The position numbers and the translations under genes are program-made. Shown piece after piece: positions 46,007 through 55,016 of a DNA stretch of 64,000 nucleotides (position 1 is its first letter; every line of letters begins with the position of its first letter). The stretch lies in the NCBI RefSeq assembly GCF_003351225.1, contig NZ_QQSY01000002.1:210066-274065 (forward strand), read 5' to 3'. Source of the DNA: Dyella solisilvae (GTDB lineage: Bacteria > Pseudomonadota > Gammaproteobacteria > Xanthomonadales > Rhodanobacteraceae). The notes under the pieces are model-generated. The model was not told the origin of the DNA. It searched no databases and saw only the letters and a list, made by a program, of their open reading frames with translations.

Positions 46007-46825
46007 TCAGTCGGCGCGCGCATGCTCCGCGGCTGTGGTCAGCTTCTTGTTGTCCTTTCCGTCGTAGGTAATCAGTTTCAGCGGCGAACCGTCCGGCAGG
46101 CGCAGCTGCAGCTGTTGCTGCAACTGCTGCAGCGAGCCGAGACGTGGACACAGGGCGTCGGCCCGACGATTCAACGCCGTGGCGCGCGCATCGACCTCGT
46201 GCCGGATGGTCTTGTCCAGCGAGCTGGCGCGGGCTTGCAGCGCCGCCACCTTGGCCTGGTCGCCACTGAGCGCCGCGCTCACCGCGGCCCCGGCCACCTT
46301 GCCGACCAGATCGGACACGGTCTGCTCGATGCCGGTTTCGATGACATCGTCCATCTCGTGCGACTGCCACACGCCCTTGCCCAGGCTTTCGTCGATGCGC
46401 GTCTGGGCTTGACGATAGTTCTGGTCGAGGCGGTCGAGCATCGCCCTGCGATCGGCTTCGTTCTCGGCGAAGGTCGCCAGCACGGTGCGCATGGCGGCGT
46501 AGCCGATGTTCAAGCCCTCGCGGGCGATGGCTGCCACCTCCGGCAGCAGCCCGCGCACCTGCGCCTCGTAATCGCGAAGACGCCCCGCATCCGCGGCGGA
46601 CACCGTGAGATCGTGGCCGTCCACGCGCAGCCGGCCCTCGTGCATGAAGATCTCGCCGGGGTGGCCCGACTCGCGGCGGAAATCGATGCCGTCCGGCGCC
46701 ACGCGCACGTCGTAGTCGGAGGAGAAGCCGCAGCTGACGTCGTGCACGTCGATGCTGCCTGCCTGTACCGCGCCGGCGCCGGCCATGCCGGCCATCAGCG
46801 CCAAAGCCACGAATGTGTTGCGCAT
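46007..46825 (-). CDS. DUF2884 (YggN-like) exported protein, copy 1
   Basis: A 272-residue periplasmic protein with a signal peptide (1-22). Typical DUF2884 features follow: C-G-F-S-S-D-Y-D-V-R-V-A-P-D-G-I-D-F, then F-x-x-E-G-R-L-R-V-D-G, a long helical middle and a late single Cys in A-L-C-P-R-L. Function unknown. A paralogue is encoded at 53007-53759. GGGGG lies 8 bases before the ATG; an ATG two codons earlier (46831) is also possible. Confidence 0.82.
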   Translation of the reverse strand: MRNTFVALALMAGMAGAGAVQAGSIDVHDVSCGFSSDYDVRVAPDGIDFRRESGHPGEIFMHEGRLRVDGHDLTVSAADAGRLRDYEAQVRGLLPEVAAIAREGLNIGYAAMRTVLATFAENEADRRAMLDRLDQNYRQAQTRIDESLGKGVWQSHEMDDVIETGIEQTVSDLVGKVAGAAVSAALSGDQAKVAALQARASSLDKTIRHEVDARATALNRRADALCPRLGSLQQLQQQLQLRLPDGSPLKLITYDGKDNKKLTTAAEHARAD

Positions 46826-47034
46826 GTCCATTGCCCCCAGGGCTGGTCGCCGCGCCGGTTTCGCGCGGCGTTCACCCGGACGATGCGCCGCCAGCCGGCG
46901 GCAGGACATGGGCCAGCCGTCATGCCCTGCCACCAGTCATGGCCGCGCCGCCGGTTCATGTCGCAGCGCACATAGGAATGCCCGCGGCGGCACGCTAAGT
47001 TCACCCGAGGTATCACCATGAGGGGAGTCGTGGG

Positions 47035-48693
47035 ATGCGGGAGGGGTGGGATGCGATCGTGGTGGGCGCCGGCCTTGCCGGGCTGGTCGCCGCCACGGAA
47101 CTGGCTGACGCCGGAAGGCGGGTGCTGTTGCTCGACCAGGAACCCGAGCAGAGTCTGGGGGGACAGGCGTTCTGGTCGTTCGGCGGGTTGTTCTTCATCG
47201 ATTCCCCGGAGCAACGGCGCATGGGCGTGCGCGACTCGCACGCGCTGGCCCATGCCGACTGGATGGGCACAGCGGCGTTCGATCGCGCCGAGGACCATTG
47301 GCCGCGCCGCTGGGCCGAGGCTTACCTGGCCTTCGCCGCGGGCGAAAAGCGCGCCTGGCTTCACGCCATGGGCATGCGCTGGTTTCCCGTGGTGGGCTGG
47401 GCCGAGCGCGGCGGCCACGGCGCCATCGGCCACGGCAACTCGGTACCCCGCTTCCACGTCACCTGGGGCACCGGCCCTGGTGTGATCGAACCGTTCGTGC
47501 GACGGGCGCGCGAGGCGCTGGCCAAGGGCCTGCTGCAGTTCGGCTTCCGCCACCGCGTGGACGAGCTGATCGTGGAAGGCGGCGCGGTGACCGGCGTGCG
47601 TGGCGGCGTGCTCGCCGCCGATGGCGTGGAACGCGGCAAGCCCAGTTCACGCGAGGTGGTGCAGTCGTTCGAGCAACGCGCGCAGGCGGTGATCGTCACT
47701 TCCGGCGGCATCGGCGGCAACCATGAGCTGGTTCGGAAAAACTGGCCCGAACGGCTCGGCGCTCCGCCTGCCCACATGTTGTGCGGCGTGCCCGCGCACG
47801 TGGACGGCCGCATGCTCGGCATCAGCGAAGACGCAGGCGCCCGCCTGATCAACCGCGATCGCATGTGGCACTACGTGGAAGGCATCGAGAACTGGAATCC
47901 GATCTGGCCGATGCATGCGATCCGCATCCTGCCCGGTCCATCCTCGCTGTGGTTCGACGCCACCGGCAGGCGCCTGCCCGGTCCGCTGTGGCCGGGCTTC
48001 GACACGCTGGGCACGCTCGATCACCTTCGCCGCACCGGCTACGACTACAGCTGGTTCATCCTCGACCAGCAGATCATCCGCCGCGAGTTCGCGCTGTCCG
48101 GCTCCGAACAGAATCCCGACCTCACCGGCAAGAGCTGGCGGCAGGTGGCCAAACGCGCCGTCGGCAAGGGCGCCCCGGCGCCCGTCGAGGCCTTCAAGCA
48201 GCACGGCCGCGACTTCATCGTGCGCAACACGCTGGAGGAACTGGTGGAGGGCATGAATACGCTGGCCGGCAACCAGTTGCTCGACGTGGCGCAGATCCGC
48301 CGCGAGGTCGAGGCGCGCGACCTGCAATTCGACAACCCGTATGCGAAGGACGGCCAGACCATGGCCATCCACAATGCGCGACGCTATCGCGGCGACAAGC
48401 TGGTGCGCGTGGCCAAGCCGCATCGCCTGCTCGATCCGTCGAACGGTCCGCTGATCGCCGTGCGCCTGAATATCCTGACCCGCAAGACGCTGGGCGGCCT
48501 GGAGACCGATCTCGACGGGCGCGTGCTCGGGCACGACGGACAACCGCTGCCCGGCCTCTACGCCGCGGGCGAAGCATCGGGATTCGGCGGCGGCGGCCTG
48601 CATGGTTACCGCGCCCTCGAGGGCAGCTTCCTCGGTGGCTGCCTGTTCTCCGGACGCGTCGCCGGCCGCGCCGCGGCGAAGGCGGTCGCATGA
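47035..48693 (+). CDS. FAD-binding dehydrogenase (COG3573; fumarate reductase/ketosteroid dehydrogenase-like)
   Basis: A 552-residue flavoprotein. The FAD-binding motif V-V-G-A-G-L-A-G-L-V-A-A-T-E-L lies at the N-terminus. A C-terminal A-A-G-E-A-S-G-F-G-G-G-G-L-H-G-Y-R-A-L-E-G-S-F-type loop is typical of the FAD_binding_2 family. COG3573 members are annotated as FAD-binding dehydrogenases of unknown substrate. Its stop overlaps the next start as ATGA. Confidence 0.87.
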   Translation: MREGWDAIVVGAGLAGLVAATELADAGRRVLLLDQEPEQSLGGQAFWSFGGLFFIDSPEQRRMGVRDSHALAHADWMGTAAFDRAEDHWPRRWAEAYLAFAAGEKRAWLHAMGMRWFPVVGWAERGGHGAIGHGNSVPRFHVTWGTGPGVIEPFVRRAREALAKGLLQFGFRHRVDELIVEGGAVTGVRGGVLAADGVERGKPSSREVVQSFEQRAQAVIVTSGGIGGNHELVRKNWPERLGAPPAHMLCGVPAHVDGRMLGISEDAGARLINRDRMWHYVEGIENWNPIWPMHAIRILPGPSSLWFDATGRRLPGPLWPGFDTLGTLDHLRRTGYDYSWFILDQQIIRREFALSGSEQNPDLTGKSWRQVAKRAVGKGAPAPVEAFKQHGRDFIVRNTLEELVEGMNTLAGNQLLDVAQIRREVEARDLQFDNPYAKDGQTMAIHNARRYRGDKLVRVAKPHRLLDPSNGPLIAVRLNILTRKTLGGLETDLDGRVLGHDGQPLPGLYAAGEASGFGGGGLHGYRALEGSFLGGCLFSGRVAGRAAAKAVA

Positions 48694-49739
48694 GCGCGCA
48701 TGCCCTGCCCCGCATCGCCATCTACGGCGCCGGCAGCGTCGGCGGCTACCTCGGCGCTCGCCTGCACGAACACGCCCGCGTCACTTTCATAGGCCGCCAT
48801 CGCGTCATTGATACGCTGCGCCTGAGCGGCATCAGCTGGAGCGACCTGCACGGCGGCAGCGGTCGCATCGGCGCCAAGGCGCTGGACCTGCAGCTCGATC
48901 CGTTCGCCGCCGCCAAGGCGCACCTGGTGCTGGTTACGGTGAAATGCTCGGCCACCGCCGCGGTGGCGCGCGAACTCGCCGAAGTATTGGCGCCCGGCGT
49001 GCCGGTGATCAGCTTGCAGAACGGCCTGCACAACGCGAAGGTGCTGCGCGCCGCCCTGCCCGGGCATCCGGTGCTGGCGGGCATGGTGCCGTTCAACGTG
49101 CTGCGGCGCGACCGCGGCAGCTTCCATCAGGGGTCGAGCGGACAACTGATGGTGGAGGCGGATCCGTCGCTGGCCCCTTTCCTTCCGCTGTTCGCCAACG
49201 CCGGTCTGCCGATCGCCACACGCAACGACATGCCCGCCGTGCTGGCGGCCAAGCTGCTGCTCAATCTCAACAACGCGATCAACGCGCTGTCGGACCTGCC
49301 GCTGCGCGAGGAGCTCTCACAGCGTCGCTGGCGACGCTGCCTGGCGCTGGCCCAGCGCGAGGCGCTCGCGGTCTTCACCGCAGCCGGTATTCATCCGGCG
49401 CGACTGACGCCGTTGCCGGCGCGTTTCCTGCCGCACGTGCTCGAACTGCCGGATACCTTGTTCCAACGCGTGGCTGCCAAGCTGCTGGCGATCGATCCGC
49501 TGGCGCGCTCGTCCACCTGGGAAGACCTGGAATCGGGACGCGCGACGGAAGTGGACGCCATCAACGGCGAGATCGTGCGGCTGGCTGCGCAACACGGCAT
49601 GACCGCGCCGGTGAACGCGCGACTGGTGGCGCTGATTCGCCAGTCGGAGCGTCGACGCACCACCTGGCAGAGTGAGCAGTTGTTGCAGGAGCTGCGGCAG
49701 TCACGTCCCGCCTACGAGCGGCCGATGGCGATTCTGTAG
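48690..49739 (+). CDS. panE: 2-dehydropantoate 2-reductase (ApbA/PanE family)
   Basis: A 349-residue NADPH-dependent reductase. It has G-A-G-S-V-G-G-Y-L-G-A-R-L at the N-terminus, V-T-V-K-C near residue 85, L-Q-N-G-L near 112, a catalytic Lys in L-A-A-K-L-L-L-N-L-N-N-A-I-N-A-L, and D-L-E-S-G-R-A-T-E-V-D near the end. PanE makes pantoate for coenzyme A, though paralogues act on other 2-keto acids. It is coupled to the dehydrogenase by ATGA overlap, which suggests a shared pathway different from pantothenate synthesis. Confidence 0.87.
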   Translation: MSAHALPRIAIYGAGSVGGYLGARLHEHARVTFIGRHRVIDTLRLSGISWSDLHGGSGRIGAKALDLQLDPFAAAKAHLVLVTVKCSATAAVARELAEVLAPGVPVISLQNGLHNAKVLRAALPGHPVLAGMVPFNVLRRDRGSFHQGSSGQLMVEADPSLAPFLPLFANAGLPIATRNDMPAVLAAKLLLNLNNAINALSDLPLREELSQRRWRRCLALAQREALAVFTAAGIHPARLTPLPARFLPHVLELPDTLFQRVAAKLLAIDPLARSSTWEDLESGRATEVDAINGEIVRLAAQHGMTAPVNARLVALIRQSERRRTTWQSEQLLQELRQSRPAYERPMAIL

Positions 49740-49779
49740 CCCGCCTGCAGAACATCGCCACGACGATGGGTGAGGTGGC

Positions 49780-51000
49780 CTATTCGTGCATCGCGCCGTA
49801 CAACTCGCGACGCAGGTTGCGCAGCGACACTGTTTCCCACACCGCCACCAGCGACAGCACGCCCGTGCCGAGACCGGCCAGCATCAGCACGGACAACGAC
49901 ATTGCTGGCCACACCATCAGCGCCAGCAAACCCAGCCCCGCCAGGTGCGACAGCGGAAAGTTGATGTGGTTGACGGTCTGCTTGAACAGTCCGTTGCCCA
50001 ACAGGTACAACGCCGGCCCACCCAGCAGCACCGCCGCCTGGCCGACGTCGGCAGTCGCCATGGGATGGCTGAAGCTCAACTGGTCGCCCACGGCGCCGAC
50101 CACGATGCCGGCCACGATCAGCAGGTGCAGGTAGGTGTAGCCAAGGCGCGCCGTGCGGCCCGGGTCACTCGACTGACGAATCGAGCGGCTGCCGCGTTCG
50201 ACGGCAAGGTCGAAATAGATCCACCACATCGCGACGCAACCGACGAACGCGATCACGAAGGCCTGCCACGCATCGAGCACACGGCCCGAAGCAGCGAAGC
50301 TGCTGCCAGTCATCACCACGGATTCGCCCAGCGCGATGATCACGAACAGGCTGCAGCGCTCGGCCATATGGCCGCCTTCCACATCCCATTCGCGCGTGGT
50401 CGAGCGCCCCAGGCCCGGCACATAGAAGGACATCGCCGGGCCGAGGTACTCGATGGCCATGGCCGTCGCCCAGCACAGCAGCCGCAGCTCACCATGCATC
50501 GCGCCGCCCGTCAGCCAGAGCACGCCCGACACCATCAGCCAAAGGGTGATGCGATGGAAATTGCGACGCGCCGCCAGCGGCGACTGCCGCAACGCCCACA
50601 CCATGAAGCACGAACGCCCGACCTGCATGAACACGTAGGCGCTGGCGAACACCATGCCGTGTCCGTCGAAGGCCTGTGGCAAGGCGGTGGACAACAACAG
50701 GCCGGCGAACATCAGGACCAGCAGCAGCAGGCGGACGGCCAAGCGCTCGGGGTCCAGCCAGTTGGTGATCCAGCCGGTGAAAATCCACACCCACCACACC
50801 GCGAGGAATAGCAACAGCACGTGCAGTGCGCCAAGGGCGCTGAGGTCGGCCAACAGCGTGTGCGACAGCTGGGTGATCGCGTAGACGAACACCAGGTCGA
50901 AAAACAGCTCGATATTGGTGACCTTGCTGTGCCCGCCGGCCTGGCGCTGGCGCAGCAGACTAGGGCCACCACCCTCGTTCGTGTGTGACGTATCGGACAT
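49780..51000 (-). CDS. ltrA: Low-temperature requirement A (LtrA) family membrane protein
   Basis: A 406-residue protein with about 11 TM helices. The family hallmark is seen at the start: V-T-N-I-E-L-F-F-D-L-V-F-V-Y-A-I-T-Q-L-S. H-M-A-E-R-C-S-L-F-V-I-I-A-L-G-E-S-V and S-F-A follow in the middle. The name derives from a Listeria gene needed for growth in the cold; the biochemical role is unknown. Confidence 0.88.
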   Translation of the reverse strand: MSDTSHTNEGGGPSLLRQRQAGGHSKVTNIELFFDLVFVYAITQLSHTLLADLSALGALHVLLLFLAVWWVWIFTGWITNWLDPERLAVRLLLLVLMFAGLLLSTALPQAFDGHGMVFASAYVFMQVGRSCFMVWALRQSPLAARRNFHRITLWLMVSGVLWLTGGAMHGELRLLCWATAMAIEYLGPAMSFYVPGLGRSTTREWDVEGGHMAERCSLFVIIALGESVVMTGSSFAASGRVLDAWQAFVIAFVGCVAMWWIYFDLAVERGSRSIRQSSDPGRTARLGYTYLHLLIVAGIVVGAVGDQLSFSHPMATADVGQAAVLLGGPALYLLGNGLFKQTVNHINFPLSHLAGLGLLALMVWPAMSLSVLMLAGLGTGVLSLVAVWETVSLRNLRRELYGAMHE

Positions 51001-51064
51001 GGCGCGCGCTCCCTGGCTCGCCGCCGTTATCGCACGGACGGCGCCGCCATCGCCACGTGAAGCT

Positions 51065-51370
51065 TCATCGTCCGCCGTCGCGAATGGCCGCCACTCTTCC
51101 GTCCATCACGACCACGGTGACGGTGCGACTGCCCTGCCGGTATTGCCATTGCTCGCCGGACGATTCAGCCGCGTTCGTTCGATGCTTCTTGCCGGACTTG
51201 CGCGCGCCGCCTGCGCCATGGCCCTTGTAGTTCGGCTTGCCCAGCAGCTCGATCACCCGCGAAGCGCTGTCGCCCACCACCAGCACCTGGCTACCCACCC
51301 GCAGCGTTCCGCCGCTGGCGTGCGCCCCGATGGCGACCACCAGCAACGCTATCCCCAGAAAACCACGCAT
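51065..51370 (-). CDS. DUF2845 exported protein, copy 1
   Basis: A 101-residue protein with a signal peptide (1-18), then the DUF2845 pattern: L-R-V-G-S-Q-V-L-V-V-G-D-S-A-S-R-V-I-E-L-L-G-K-P and a late Q-W-x-Y-R-Q-G and V-V-M-D-G-R-V. A basic insert (Lys/Arg/Gly, about 48-65) distinguishes it from the second copy. Function unknown. Confidence 0.83.
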   Translation of the reverse strand: MRGFLGIALLVVAIGAHASGGTLRVGSQVLVVGDSASRVIELLGKPNYKGHGAGGARKSGKKHRTNAAESSGEQWQYRQGSRTVTVVVMDGRVAAIRDGGR

Positions 51371-51480
51371 GATCGGCTCCCTGCCCCATGTCTGCGCCCG
51401 TCGCGCAGGCGAGGCAGGTTAGCGGCGCGTGACGGAGCGCGGCATGCGTCCGACGCCACGCGACGCCGTAAGGCGTCGGC

Positions 51481-51753
51481 TCAGCGCGTGCGGTCCTGGA
51501 TGTCGTAGATCCTGCCGCTGAGGATGGTGATGGTGACGACGTGGCCGTTGTCCCGCATGTATTGCCAGCGCTCGCCGCGAAAGCCACCGAAATCGCTCTC
51601 CACCGGCTCTTTGTAATCCGGCTGGCCCATCAGCTGCATCACGCGCGCGGCGCTGTCGCCGACGGTCAGCACCGAGTTGCCCACGCGGAACGTGTTGCCC
51701 GCGTGCGCGGCTACGCTCAACGACATCAGCAGGACGGCGAGAAGACGACGCAT
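51481..51753 (-). CDS. DUF2845 exported protein, copy 2
   Basis: A 90-residue paralogue of its downstream neighbour: signal peptide 1-18, then F-R-V-G-N-S-V-L-T-V-G-D-S-A-A-R-V-M-Q-L-M-G-Q-P, and R-W-Q-Y-M-R-D-N-G. The two genes are tandem duplicates, 110 bases apart on the same strand. Confidence 0.83.
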   Translation of the reverse strand: MRRLLAVLLMSLSVAAHAGNTFRVGNSVLTVGDSAARVMQLMGQPDYKEPVESDFGGFRGERWQYMRDNGHVVTITILSGRIYDIQDRTR

Positions 51754-51798
51754 GGCGAACTCCTAAGAGACGGAAAGGCAGCGTGTCGACGATGCAGC

Positions 51799-52374
51799 TC
51801 AGAATCCTGCGCCCGGGCTATCCAGGTAGGCCTGCTCGGCGGGGGTGCTCGACCGGCCAAGCGCGGCGTTGCGGTGGGGAAACCGCCCGAACCGCTTTAT
51901 CACATCGTGGTGGCGGCGGGCGTAATCAAGGAAGCCTTCGAATTGCCCACGCTCCGACGCCGGCAGCTCCGCCAGCCAATGCTCGAACAGCTTCACGCAG
52001 TGCTGCTGCAATGACAAATCCTCCGCGTGCTCGAGCGGCATATAGGCGAACAGCCGCTGAGAAGGCGACAACCACCGGTCGTCTCCCCGCGCAATGCCCG
52101 CTTCGGCGATGGCCTGCGCCCGGGCATCGGCTGACCACGCTCGGGCGTCGTTGCGATGGATGTTGCGACTGAACTGGTCCAGCACGATCAGCAGCGCCAA
52201 CCAACCTTCCGGAGTGTCGTCCCAATGGTCGAGTTCACCTCGTGATGCCGCGTCCAGCGTCCCGGCGAAGCGCTCTCGAATGACCGCGTCGAAGGCATCG
52301 TCACGCTCGAACCAGCGCGACTCGACCGCCGGGTCGAACCAGAAGTCCAGTACGTCCCTGGGCAGGATCGGCAT
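51799..52374 (-). CDS. DUF924 family protein
   Basis: A 191-residue helical protein with the DUF924 marks: D-V-L-D-F-W-F-D near the start, A-L-L-I-V-L-D-Q-F-S-R-N-I-H-R near residue 65, Y-M-P-L-E-H-A-E and F-G-R-F-P-H-R-N-A-x-L-G-R near the C-terminus. Function unknown; the fold is TPR-like. I chose the ATG at 52374 because it gives the usual family N-terminus; an earlier ATG (52407) is in frame. Confidence 0.87.
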   Translation of the reverse strand: MPILPRDVLDFWFDPAVESRWFERDDAFDAVIRERFAGTLDAASRGELDHWDDTPEGWLALLIVLDQFSRNIHRNDARAWSADARAQAIAEAGIARGDDRWLSPSQRLFAYMPLEHAEDLSLQQHCVKLFEHWLAELPASERGQFEGFLDYARRHHDVIKRFGRFPHRNAALGRSSTPAEQAYLDSPGAGF

Positions 52375-52457
52375 GCCTGTTTCCCTGGCTGGCGATGGAG
52401 TCCGCATGTGCGCTCATGCTCCGGATGCGCGATGTATGCGAACCGTGAAGAACGACC

Positions 52458-52898
52458 TCAGCCGTGCGTGGTGCCGGCGAGGCAGTGGATGTCGCTGTGG
52501 ATGCCGTGCAGCCGCGACAGCTGGACAGAAAGCACGCGTGCGGATTCGTCGGAGGCGTGGGCCATCTGTTCCTCGAAGCGGCGCAGCAGCGCGCATTCGT
52601 TGCGGGCGAGACAGTGGATCCAGGCCGCGTCGCGATTCGCCGAGGCGCCCGTGGTGAGCTCGGCCAGCGCGCTGCGCAAGGCGCCCGCCAGCGTGCCGTG
52701 GCGCGCCGGCACATGGCCGCTGGAATGCATCTGCTTTTGCAGGTCGGCAATCAGCGCATCGAGAGTGTGCAGGTTCTCCTGCAGCAAGGCCTGCAGGCCC
52801 GGTTCGCGCACCTGGCCCAGGGCGCGGCGATACAGATCGCGATCATCAATGCCACGCCGGATCAGGGCGTTGTAACGCGGTACTCGAACGTGCGACAC
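52458..52898 (-). CDS. DUF2383/PA2169-type four-helix protein
   Basis: A 146-residue helical protein resembling the DUF2383 family: a D-D-R-D-L-Y-R-R-A segment, L-L-Q-E-N-L-x-T-L-D-A-L-I-A-D-L and a late C-A-L-L-R-R-F-E-E-Q-M. The fold is probably ferritin-like without a clear metal site. Related proteins are stress-linked in some bacteria, but no role can be read here. Assignment moderate. Confidence 0.6.
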   Translation of the reverse strand: MSHVRVPRYNALIRRGIDDRDLYRRALGQVREPGLQALLQENLHTLDALIADLQKQMHSSGHVPARHGTLAGALRSALAELTTGASANRDAAWIHCLARNECALLRRFEEQMAHASDESARVLSVQLSRLHGIHSDIHCLAGTTHG

Positions 52899-53006
52899 GA
52901 GGTCGCCTCCTGACGCCTATCGGGGGTTCGGTGTCCATCCTCTGCCTTCGCGACTTAGCGGGAGGTTAATCCGACCTCATCGTGGTCGCTTTACTCAGCG
53001 AACGTT

Positions 53007-53759
53007 CTACTGCCCCACCTCAAGCAGGTTCAGGGCTTGTCCACCGCCCCCGCGGATACCCTCCTGCAGCTCGGCCAGGCGCCGAACCGCCGGGCACAGC
53101 GCCTGCACCTGGGGTTGCAGCGCCCGCATGCGCTGCTCCAGCCGGGGTCGCAGCTCGGTGGTCAGGTCGGTGGCGGTGTCGCGCAGTCTGGCCGCCGTCT
53201 GAAGGTCACCGGTCATGGCGGCCTGCAGGGCCTGCTGCCCCAGGTCGTTGGCCAGCAGCGGCATCAGGTCCGCGGCCAGCTGGTTTGCGTAGGCGTCGGC
53301 CAGGTTGCCCTGCCAGTCATGGGTGCTGGTGGTGCTGGCGATGCGCTGCTTGAGCTCGGCCGCCCGGCTCGCCAGCCGGCGATCCAGCTCGGCGCGCGTA
53401 TCCGGCGCCAGCGACAGCCGGGCGCCTTCGTCGTGCATGGCCGAGGCCAGCAGGTCCACGCCTTGGGTCGCGACGGCTTTCACGCGTGGCATGAGCGCAC
53501 GCAGCTCCCGCTCGAACAGCGCCAGGCGGTCCTGGTCCTCGGAGCCGAGGCGCACCGGTGCGCCATCCGAACGCAGGCTGCCGTCGCGCAATTCCACCTG
53601 GCGGGGGCTCGGTTGCGGGCGGTCGAACAGCAAGTGGTCGGGAGCGACGGTCAGGTCGTAGCTGCTGGTCGCGTGGCAGGTGGTGGCGAGATCCTGCGCG
53701 GACGCGGCGAGGGGCAGCAGCAGGATGGCGAGCGCCAGGGCGGGACGACGAAGGTGCAT
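53007..53759 (-). CDS. DUF2884 (YggN-like) exported protein, copy 2
   Basis: A 250-residue periplasmic protein with a signal peptide (1-21). It shares the pattern of the DUF2884 protein at 46007-46825: C-H-A-T-S-S-Y-D-L-T-V-A-P-D, then L-R-D-G-S-L-R-S-D-G, a helical middle, and Q-A-L-C-P-A-V-R-R-L near the end. Unlike copy 1 it ends soon after that. Function unknown. Confidence 0.8.
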   Translation of the reverse strand: MHLRRPALALAILLLPLAASAQDLATTCHATSSYDLTVAPDHLLFDRPQPSPRQVELRDGSLRSDGAPVRLGSEDQDRLALFERELRALMPRVKAVATQGVDLLASAMHDEGARLSLAPDTRAELDRRLASRAAELKQRIASTTSTHDWQGNLADAYANQLAADLMPLLANDLGQQALQAAMTGDLQTAARLRDTATDLTTELRPRLEQRMRALQPQVQALCPAVRRLAELQEGIRGGGGQALNLLEVGQ

Positions 53760-53820
53760 GGCGGATCCGGTGACGGCAATGCCGCAGCGATACCCGCTGG
53801 CGCCGCAACCGCCGCTGAAC

Positions 53821-54387
53821 TCAGCTCTTCACAGGACGCGTGCGGAATTGCGCCCGCACCGCCGGACGTCCCAACCACCAGGCCAACCACAGCAGCACCG
53901 GAATCGCCACCGCGCGCAGACCCAGGTTGATCATGAAGGTGTGGCGCGCCTGGTCGTACATGGCCTGGGCGATGGCGCCGACCGGCGACTGGGCGATGGT
54001 GGGGGTGATCGCGTCGCTGAACTCCTGCCACTTCGACAGCGCGGACAACCCGCCGGCCAGGCCCCAGCCGAGCGCCAGCACCACCGCAACCACCTGCATG
54101 GCTGGCCGCGACCAGCCCTGGCGCAGAATGACGCCCGCGCTGATCACCACGATGGCGAGCGCGGCCACGAAATAACCCACGTTCCAGGCCAGCATCCTGT
54201 GCAACTGGGACCTTGCCTCGTCATTCTGGGCCGCCGTGCCCTGCAGGGCATTCCACAACTGATGGCCATGCACCGCGTACTGCACGCAACCGAACGCTGC
54301 AAGCGCCAGCAGCAGCCACACGACGATTCGCCACACCGCAAAACCTTCGGTGGGGGCGCCATTCGGGGCAGTCTTCGACGACATCAC
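53821..54387 (-). CDS. Membrane protein coupled to the peroxiredoxin gene
   Basis: A 188-residue protein with four TM helices (about 20-41, 72-92, 100-122, 158-178). I do not recognise the family. Its ATG overlaps the stop of the peroxiredoxin gene as ATGA, so the two are translated together. Confidence 0.7.
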   Translation of the reverse strand: MMSSKTAPNGAPTEGFAVWRIVVWLLLALAAFGCVQYAVHGHQLWNALQGTAAQNDEARSQLHRMLAWNVGYFVAALAIVVISAGVILRQGWSRPAMQVVAVVLALGWGLAGGLSALSKWQEFSDAITPTIAQSPVGAIAQAMYDQARHTFMINLGLRAVAIPVLLWLAWWLGRPAVRAQFRTRPVKS

Positions 54388-54923
54388 GATGCGGCCTTCA
54401 GGGTCTTGAGGTCACCCAGCACCTGGGCGGAGTTCTTTTCCGGGTCGACGTCCTGGTAGACCTTGGCGATCCTGCCCTGCGGGTCGATCAGGAAGGTGGT
54501 GCGGCGCGCGTACTTGAAACCGACCATGGAAGCGAGCACGCCATAGGCCTGCGCCGTCTTGCGGTCGGCATCGGAGAGCAGCGGGAACGGGACGTGGTAT
54601 TTGGCGGCAAAGTCTGCATGCGACTTGACGTCGTCCAGGCTTACACCAAGCACCTGCGCGCCGGCCTGGCGCAGCTTGGCGACGTCATCGCGGAAGGTGC
54701 ACACCTCGGTGGTGCAGCCGGGCGTGAAATCCTTGGGGTAGAAATACAGCACCACCCACTGGCCATGGAAATCGGCGGGGGCATGCCACTTGCCGTTCTG
54801 GTCCTGCAGGCGGAAGTCGGGGGCGACCTGGCCCACGTGAGGCAGACCAGCTGTCTCCTCGGCATAAACGGGTGCAACCAGACCCAGCAGCAGGGCCAGC
54901 AGCAACAACGGAAGACGGCGCAT
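54384..54923 (-). CDS. bcp: Exported peroxiredoxin (PrxQ/BCP type)
   Basis: A 179-residue peroxiredoxin with a signal peptide (1-20), which is unusual for the usually cytoplasmic BCP group. The active site is F-T-P-G-C-T-T-E-V-C-T-F-R, with the peroxidatic Cys and a resolving Cys five residues on. It would reduce peroxides in the periplasm, needing an exported thiol donor. The start was chosen at the signal peptide; the frame is open to 54983. Confidence 0.9.
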   Translation of the reverse strand: MRRLPLLLLALLLGLVAPVYAEETAGLPHVGQVAPDFRLQDQNGKWHAPADFHGQWVVLYFYPKDFTPGCTTEVCTFRDDVAKLRQAGAQVLGVSLDDVKSHADFAAKYHVPFPLLSDADRKTAQAYGVLASMVGFKYARRTTFLIDPQGRIAKVYQDVDPEKNSAQVLGDLKTLKAAS

Positions 54924-54966
54924 GTCGGCGCTCCGGGCCGGAAAACCGGACAAGTGTACGCGCTTC

Positions 54967-54996
54967 AAAACGAAGGACGCCATGCGGCGTCCTTCG
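54967..54996 (-). terminator. Intrinsic terminator
   Basis: Read on the minus strand, an 11-bp perfect stem (CGAAGGACGCC/GGCGTCCTTCG, loop of four) is followed by TTTTGAAG. It lies 20 bases after the stop of the exported-protein gene at 55017-55475. Confidence 0.75.
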
Positions 54997-55016
54997 CCCC
55001 CATCCGGTGGGTCATG

